NCBI RefSeq assembly: GCF_027596085.1
Contig: NC_072453.1
Coordinates: 10,227,948 to 10,291,947 of the forward strand
Origin: Anoplopoma fimbria
Taxonomy: Eukaryota; Chordata; Actinopteri; Perciformes; Anoplopomatidae
Direction of reading: 5' to 3'
DNA length: 64,000 nucleotides
The translations under genes were made by a program, and so were the position numbers. This document shows positions 61,101-64,000 of this stretch, piece after piece. Below the pieces are notes generated by a model. That model was not told the DNA's origin, ran no database searches, and saw nothing but the letters and a program-made list of their open reading frames with translations. Numbering within the stretch: position 1 is the first letter of the stretch; every line of letters begins with the position of its first letter.

Positions 61101-63574
61101 AACTAGCCAACTGCTGAATGGGTATATACTAAAAAACACAATGCCTTATCTACACAATCTTATCACAGTGTAGGAAAGCACATTGCTTTCACCCGATGAG
61201 TTCGCCTCATTTTCTGTAACCTGTGTAGCATGAAAGCATGGTGGAATTAGCAAGCCAACTAGCCATCTGCTAAATGTATAAAATGTTAAACTTCAATCCA
61301 CACCAAAGACAGACTTTGTATACAGTCTATGCTCTTATCACAGCAAAGGGAAACACATTGCTAACGTCGGATAATGTACCAATCACTGCTCTTTAGTACC
61401 AGAGCGTACTAGCCAATCACAGCACAGTGGGCGGGACTAGGCAGAAGATTCTTGTGGGAATAAAATTACACTTGAGCTTGTTGGCAAACAGTTGATTTAG
61501 CAGTTAGGTAGCAACATGATGAGTAATAAGGCAACTTTGTGTCACCTGTTGATTGTAATGACTATTCTCTCTGTTTTAGCTCTGTTTTTGGTCTCCACCT
61601 ACTCCCGAGGGAAACATCTGTCTCTTTAACTGCTAAATGCTCCACTATGTTCACCAGCTAGACTGTAACTGCTGATCAGGAGGGGTACAGTGTTTTTTTT
61701 TTTACAGCTTTTACATGAAAAAAATGTTATGAGAGAAATGTTATGTTCATCACAATTAGCGACTTCTTTCACATTGTCCCTCGCTTTAAAACGAAGCTCC
61801 ACTTGTTCTCCTGCTTACCGCCATGTAGGGTTTGCAGCCGGCGTCCATTGTTTTAGCCACCGAGTCGACCAGGTAGCCGCTGATGCCAAAGTCGCACATC
61901 TTCACCTGACCCTGAGTGTTGATCAGCACGTTGGACGGCTTCACGTCTGCAACCGAAAGAAAGACAGTCACAAAACAGTCACTCTCTGTGGTCTCTGGTA
62001 AAGACTGACTGTGTGTGACTCTATTTTTGTCACTTGTAATCTTTCTGAATGAATACATGAAGATGTGATGCAACACGAGTCACACAGTGGCCATTGCGAG
62101 GCCGCAGAGGTTTGACACAGGAAGTGTTAACCCTTAATGGAGCATAACTATAACCACAACTGTAACTGTGTGCTCATAAATAAAAGCTATAAATAATGTC
62201 TACTTTATCTTTGCTGAACATGTTCAAATAATTCTGTACAGTTTGAAGTATTATTTCTAGCGTTAAATTTATTTTAATTTATTACAAATGGTAGTTTCAA
62301 GATTCTGATGATAGATTTTTAATATCATATGGAAAAGAATGGCTGCCTGAGAGGTCATGAAAAAAAATAACTCTTGAGCTAATGGGCTGAAACGGCGGTG
62401 TGGTCCTTTAATGAGAGCTGGATGGAGCATCACAGAAGTGGGTATTGACACTGCCTCTGAGAGGTTTAATGGGTCTCCACTCAGACTCTTACCTCTGTGT
62501 ATGACTTGCAGATTGCTGTGCAGATGCTCCAGAGCTTTTACTATCTGTAACAACAAAGCCCGTCAATTAGCAAACGAGAGTTGCGTAACAAACATGTGTC
62601 ATTCAATTAACGTGAGATATTCAAACGAAAAACCCACCGAGACGGCGATCTTTCCCAGGATGTCCTCGGGGATCGTCATGCCCTTCTCGATCACCTGCTT
62701 GTAGAACTTGTCCAGGGACGTGTCCATCAGCTCCATGCAGATCCAGACGTCGCCCTGGCAACAGACGAGGCAAATTTGGAAAAAGAGATGCACCAGGAAG
62801 CATTCCAGACAAACAGACGGGAAGCGACAGAGTTGTTTTTTTTCCAGTGTTAACAGTCAAAACGAGGAAATCCTGAACATCCACTCGCTGCTGCAGGAAG
62901 TTGTCTGCATCCGAACGTCCTCACAGTTGTTTGTCACTATCTGACTGTTTGTCATTAATACACAATGGTGGCTTATAACTCTGTATAAATATAGTTGTAA
63001 TGACTAAAACAATTTCATCATGCTTAAAACAATATTCATCACACATTAAAAAACATTTTATGATGACTTATAAGGTTAAGTATCACAACACTTCATAACT
63101 GCAAGGATAATAAGGTATTATAATTCTTATAGTTGTAATACATAATTATCTTTTTACAATGATTCATAATCACTGTTATGATGCATTATAATGTGATTAT
63201 AAGTTACTCTTAAGTGGTCATTGTATGATTTAAGTAAATTTACAAAAAAATTGTGTTGCTCTTGCATTTTTATTTTAATGCTTTATAACAGTGGATATAA
63301 TTCATAATATAAAGATTATAATGTTTTACAACTATGGTAATTATAATACACCATGATCCTTACATTTTCTTTACGAAAATGCAGACATACTTGACCTGAT
63401 GAGTCCTTGTAAAATTCTTTCTTTTAAGTGTTTTGCATCCCTACACGATGTTACCTCTCTGAAAAGCGCTCCGTAGAAGGTGACCGTGTAGTAACAGTCC
63501 ACCGTCCTCATGGAGATGTCGAGATCCATGAGCAGCCTCTTCTGCTCCTGAGTGTTCACTGTGGCCCGGATCCG
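58056..63574 (-). CDS. map2k6: MAP kinase kinase 6 (MKK6), C-terminal 252 residues over eight exons
   Basis: Eight exons on the minus strand join in frame with GT-AG introns: 63574-63455, 62754-62638, 62544-62493, 61946-61819, 60763-60686, 59742-59603, 58928-58883 and 58133-58056. They give 252 residues equal to human MKK6 83-334, using human numbering from memory. Key residues seen: HRD with D179, K181 and N184; DFG with D197; activation-loop S207 and T211 (SVAKT); APE split by an intron (MA/PE); and the C-terminal docking region ending VILGD. MKK6 phosphorylates the TGY Thr and Tyr of p38 kinases in the cytoplasm and nucleus during stress signalling. The exons for the N-terminus, glycine loop and K82 are beyond 64000. 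MKK3 is the main alternative; FYKQVIEKG and linkage to kcnj2/kcnj16 favour MKK6. It is transcribed toward kcnj2. Confidence 0.95.
58480..58745 (+). mobile_element. Retroelement-like 3' end in the last map2k6 intron
   Basis: It ends with AACGACAATAAATGATCCTT and GAACCCTTGAA, a form I recall as the 3' end of fish non-LTR elements (AATAAA followed by a TTGAA tail). It is on the strand opposite to map2k6. A poly-T stretch lies at 58559-58571. The left edge is uncertain. Confidence 0.4.
58883..58928 (-). CDS. map2k6: map2k6 exon, human residues 294-309
   Basis: A 46-base exon: the last base of the Cys codon, then LKKVSKERPTYTELM. The acceptor is TTCTGCAG and the donor ATG/GTGAGT. Confidence 0.92.
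59180..59300. repeat. Dispersed repeat with AATCGATTA-type end, intronic piece
   Basis: ACAATTAATCGATTATTAGT with a preceding TTTTCTGACATTTTTGC matches the family at 21890-22220. It lies in a map2k6 intron. Confidence 0.45.
59603..59742 (-). CDS. map2k6: map2k6 exon, human residues 248-293 plus two bases
   Basis: A 140-base exon encoding IELAILRFPYDSWG to EFVDFSSL and the first two bases (TG) of a Cys codon. The acceptor is CTTCCAG and the donor TG/GTGAGT. Joining to the next exon restores SSLCLKK, matching human SQCLKK. Confidence 0.93.
60686..60763 (-). CDS. map2k6: map2k6 exon, human residues 222-247
   Basis: A 78-base exon encoding PERINPETNQKG to SLGITM. The acceptor is CCCGCAG and the donor ATG/GTAAAT. 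It completes the APE motif started in the previous exon. Confidence 0.94.
60822..61380. repeat. Tandem array of four ~160-180-base units in a map2k6 intron
   Basis: The motif TCACAGTGTAGGAAAGC and its variants recur at about 60826, 60984, 61163 and 61338, giving periods of 158, 179 and 175 bases. Each is followed by CATTTTCT, GCATGAAAGCA-like, TAGCTAGC-like and CTGCTNAATG-like blocks in the same order. The fourth unit is diverged. The array lies between the exons for residues 179-221 and 222-247. Confidence 0.85.
61570..61690 (+). repeat. Dispersed repeat in map2k6 intron, copy shared with 55111
   Basis: It contains AGCTCTGTTTTTGGTCTCCA, CCGAGGGAAACATCTGTCTC and GCTAAATGCTCCACTATG, recognised as a common fish repeat. 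It is the inverted counterpart of 55111-55265. Confidence 0.55.
61819..61946 (-). CDS. map2k6: map2k6 exon, catalytic and activation loop, human residues 179-221
   Basis: A 128-base exon encoding the rest of D179, VKPSNVLIN, CDFGISG (D197), SVAKT (S207, T211) and CKPYMA. The acceptor is GTTGCAG and the donor GCG/GTAAGC. Both phosphorylation sites needed for MKK6 activation are intact. Confidence 0.95.
62493..62544 (-). CDS. map2k6: map2k6 exon, human residues 162-179 (first base of codon 179)
   Basis: A 52-base exon encoding IVKALEHLHSNLQVIHR plus the first base of the catalytic Asp codon (G/AC). The acceptor is GTTACAG and the donor GAG/GTAAGA. The catalytic Asp is split across the junction. 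Confidence 0.93.
62638..62754 (-). CDS. map2k6: map2k6 exon, human residues 123-161
   Basis: A 117-base exon from GDVWICMELMD (hinge region) to GKIAVS. The acceptor is TTGCCAG and the donor TCG/GTGGGT. The following intron is only 93 bases. Confidence 0.95.
63455..63574 (-). CDS. map2k6: map2k6 exon, human residues 83-122
   Basis: A 120-base exon encoding RIRATVNTQEQKR to GALFRE, with acceptor CCTCAG and donor GAG/GTAACA. It begins right after the ATP-binding lysine codon of the previous exon, which is outside the window. YY replaces the PF of human VDCPFTVTF. Confidence 0.95.
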
Positions 63575-63747
63575 CTGAGGGAGGACGGACAGGAAGTACA
63601 GCACTTCAGAAAGACTTAGAGCAGATCCACACACAATCCTCACTCATGATAATGTCTTTGTGTTTGTCTTCTCGTACTTTCTATTTCTTTACTTATGTCA
63701 CTTGAAAAGATCAGGGAAGCTGTACTTCTAGCTCTGCCAAGTGAGGC

Positions 63748-64000
63748 CAATGCTTCATGTCTTAAAGCTGCATTCTCTCTAATGTCCATCAGGGGGCGAC
63801 TCCTCTGGTTGTATAGAAGTCTATGAGAAAATGACTCTACTTCTCTCTTGATTTATTCCCTCAGTAAACATTGTAAACATGAGTTTATGGTCTCAATCTC
63901 TAGTTTCAAGTCTTCTTCAATACAGCATGATGTTCATTTAGTAAATGATGGTCCATTTAGAGTCAAACAGACCATAAAGCAGGGTATGCTTTAGGGCGGG
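63748..64000 (+). repeat. Rep-A dispersed repeat, copy 6 (cut by window end)
   Basis: It starts at AATGCTTCATGTCTTAAAGC and continues through GGTCTCAATCTCTAGTTTCA to GCAGGGTATGCTTTAGGGCG at the window edge. It lies in the map2k6 intron upstream of the first visible exon and is very similar to the copy at 51266. Confidence 0.9.

Noticed and set aside
58056..63574. Naming the kinase map2k3
   Set aside because: Residues such as FYKQVIEKG fit MKK6 better, and linkage to kcnj2 and kcnj16 matches MAP2K6; a full-length tree would settle it.

Overview
This is eukaryotic nuclear DNA, almost certainly from a ray-finned (percomorph-like) fish. The evidence is long (TG)n, (CA)n and (TA)n microsatellites, dispersed short repeats of the kind common in teleost genomes, spliced genes with canonical GT-AG introns, and the linked trio kcnj16, kcnj2 and map2k6. 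That trio corresponds to the human 17q24 block MAP2K6-KCNJ16-KCNJ2 beside SOX9. No bacterial, viral, CRISPR, rRNA or tRNA features were seen.

Layout: (1) 1-7.1 kb is intergenic or 5' flanking sequence with a retroelement tail, one copy of a dispersed repeat (here called Rep-A) and a second dispersed repeat. (2) kcnj16 (Kir5.1) has its whole coding sequence in one exon at 7187-8488 (+). (3) 10.3-12.4 kb is the upstream region of kcnj2 and holds a very large facing TG/CA pair. (4) kcnj2 (Kir2.1) has a CpG-rich promoter, a non-coding exon 1 ending at 12776, a 2.1 kb intron, and exon 2 with the whole coding sequence (15098-16381, +) plus a 3' UTR of about 1.7 kb. (5) 18-58 kb is about 40 kb without a recognisable protein gene. 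It is full of dispersed and simple repeats, with two promoter-like or CpG-rich spots (38.1-38.45 kb and 43.87-43.98 kb) that could mark unannotated non-coding transcripts. (6) 58056-63574 (-) holds the last eight coding exons of map2k6 (MKK6). They match human residues 83-334 without a gap in reading frame. The exons for the N-terminus, glycine-rich loop and ATP-binding lysine lie beyond position 64000.

Kir2.1 and Kir5.1 are inward-rectifier potassium channel subunits. Kir5.1 is mainly known as a partner of Kir4.1 or Kir4.2. MKK6 is the dual-specificity kinase that activates p38 MAP kinases. There is no operon-like functional link: the three are neighbours by ancestry. The two kcnj genes point toward map2k6, which differs from the human order as I remember it and implies a local inversion.

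I found no convincing new multi-gene system. The observations most worth a second look are a serine-proline-arginine repeat in the Kir5.1 tail, an Asp at the Kir5.1 rectification position, a cluster of upstream ORFs in kcnj2, a tandem array inside a map2k6 intron, and at least six copies of Rep-A in 64 kb.
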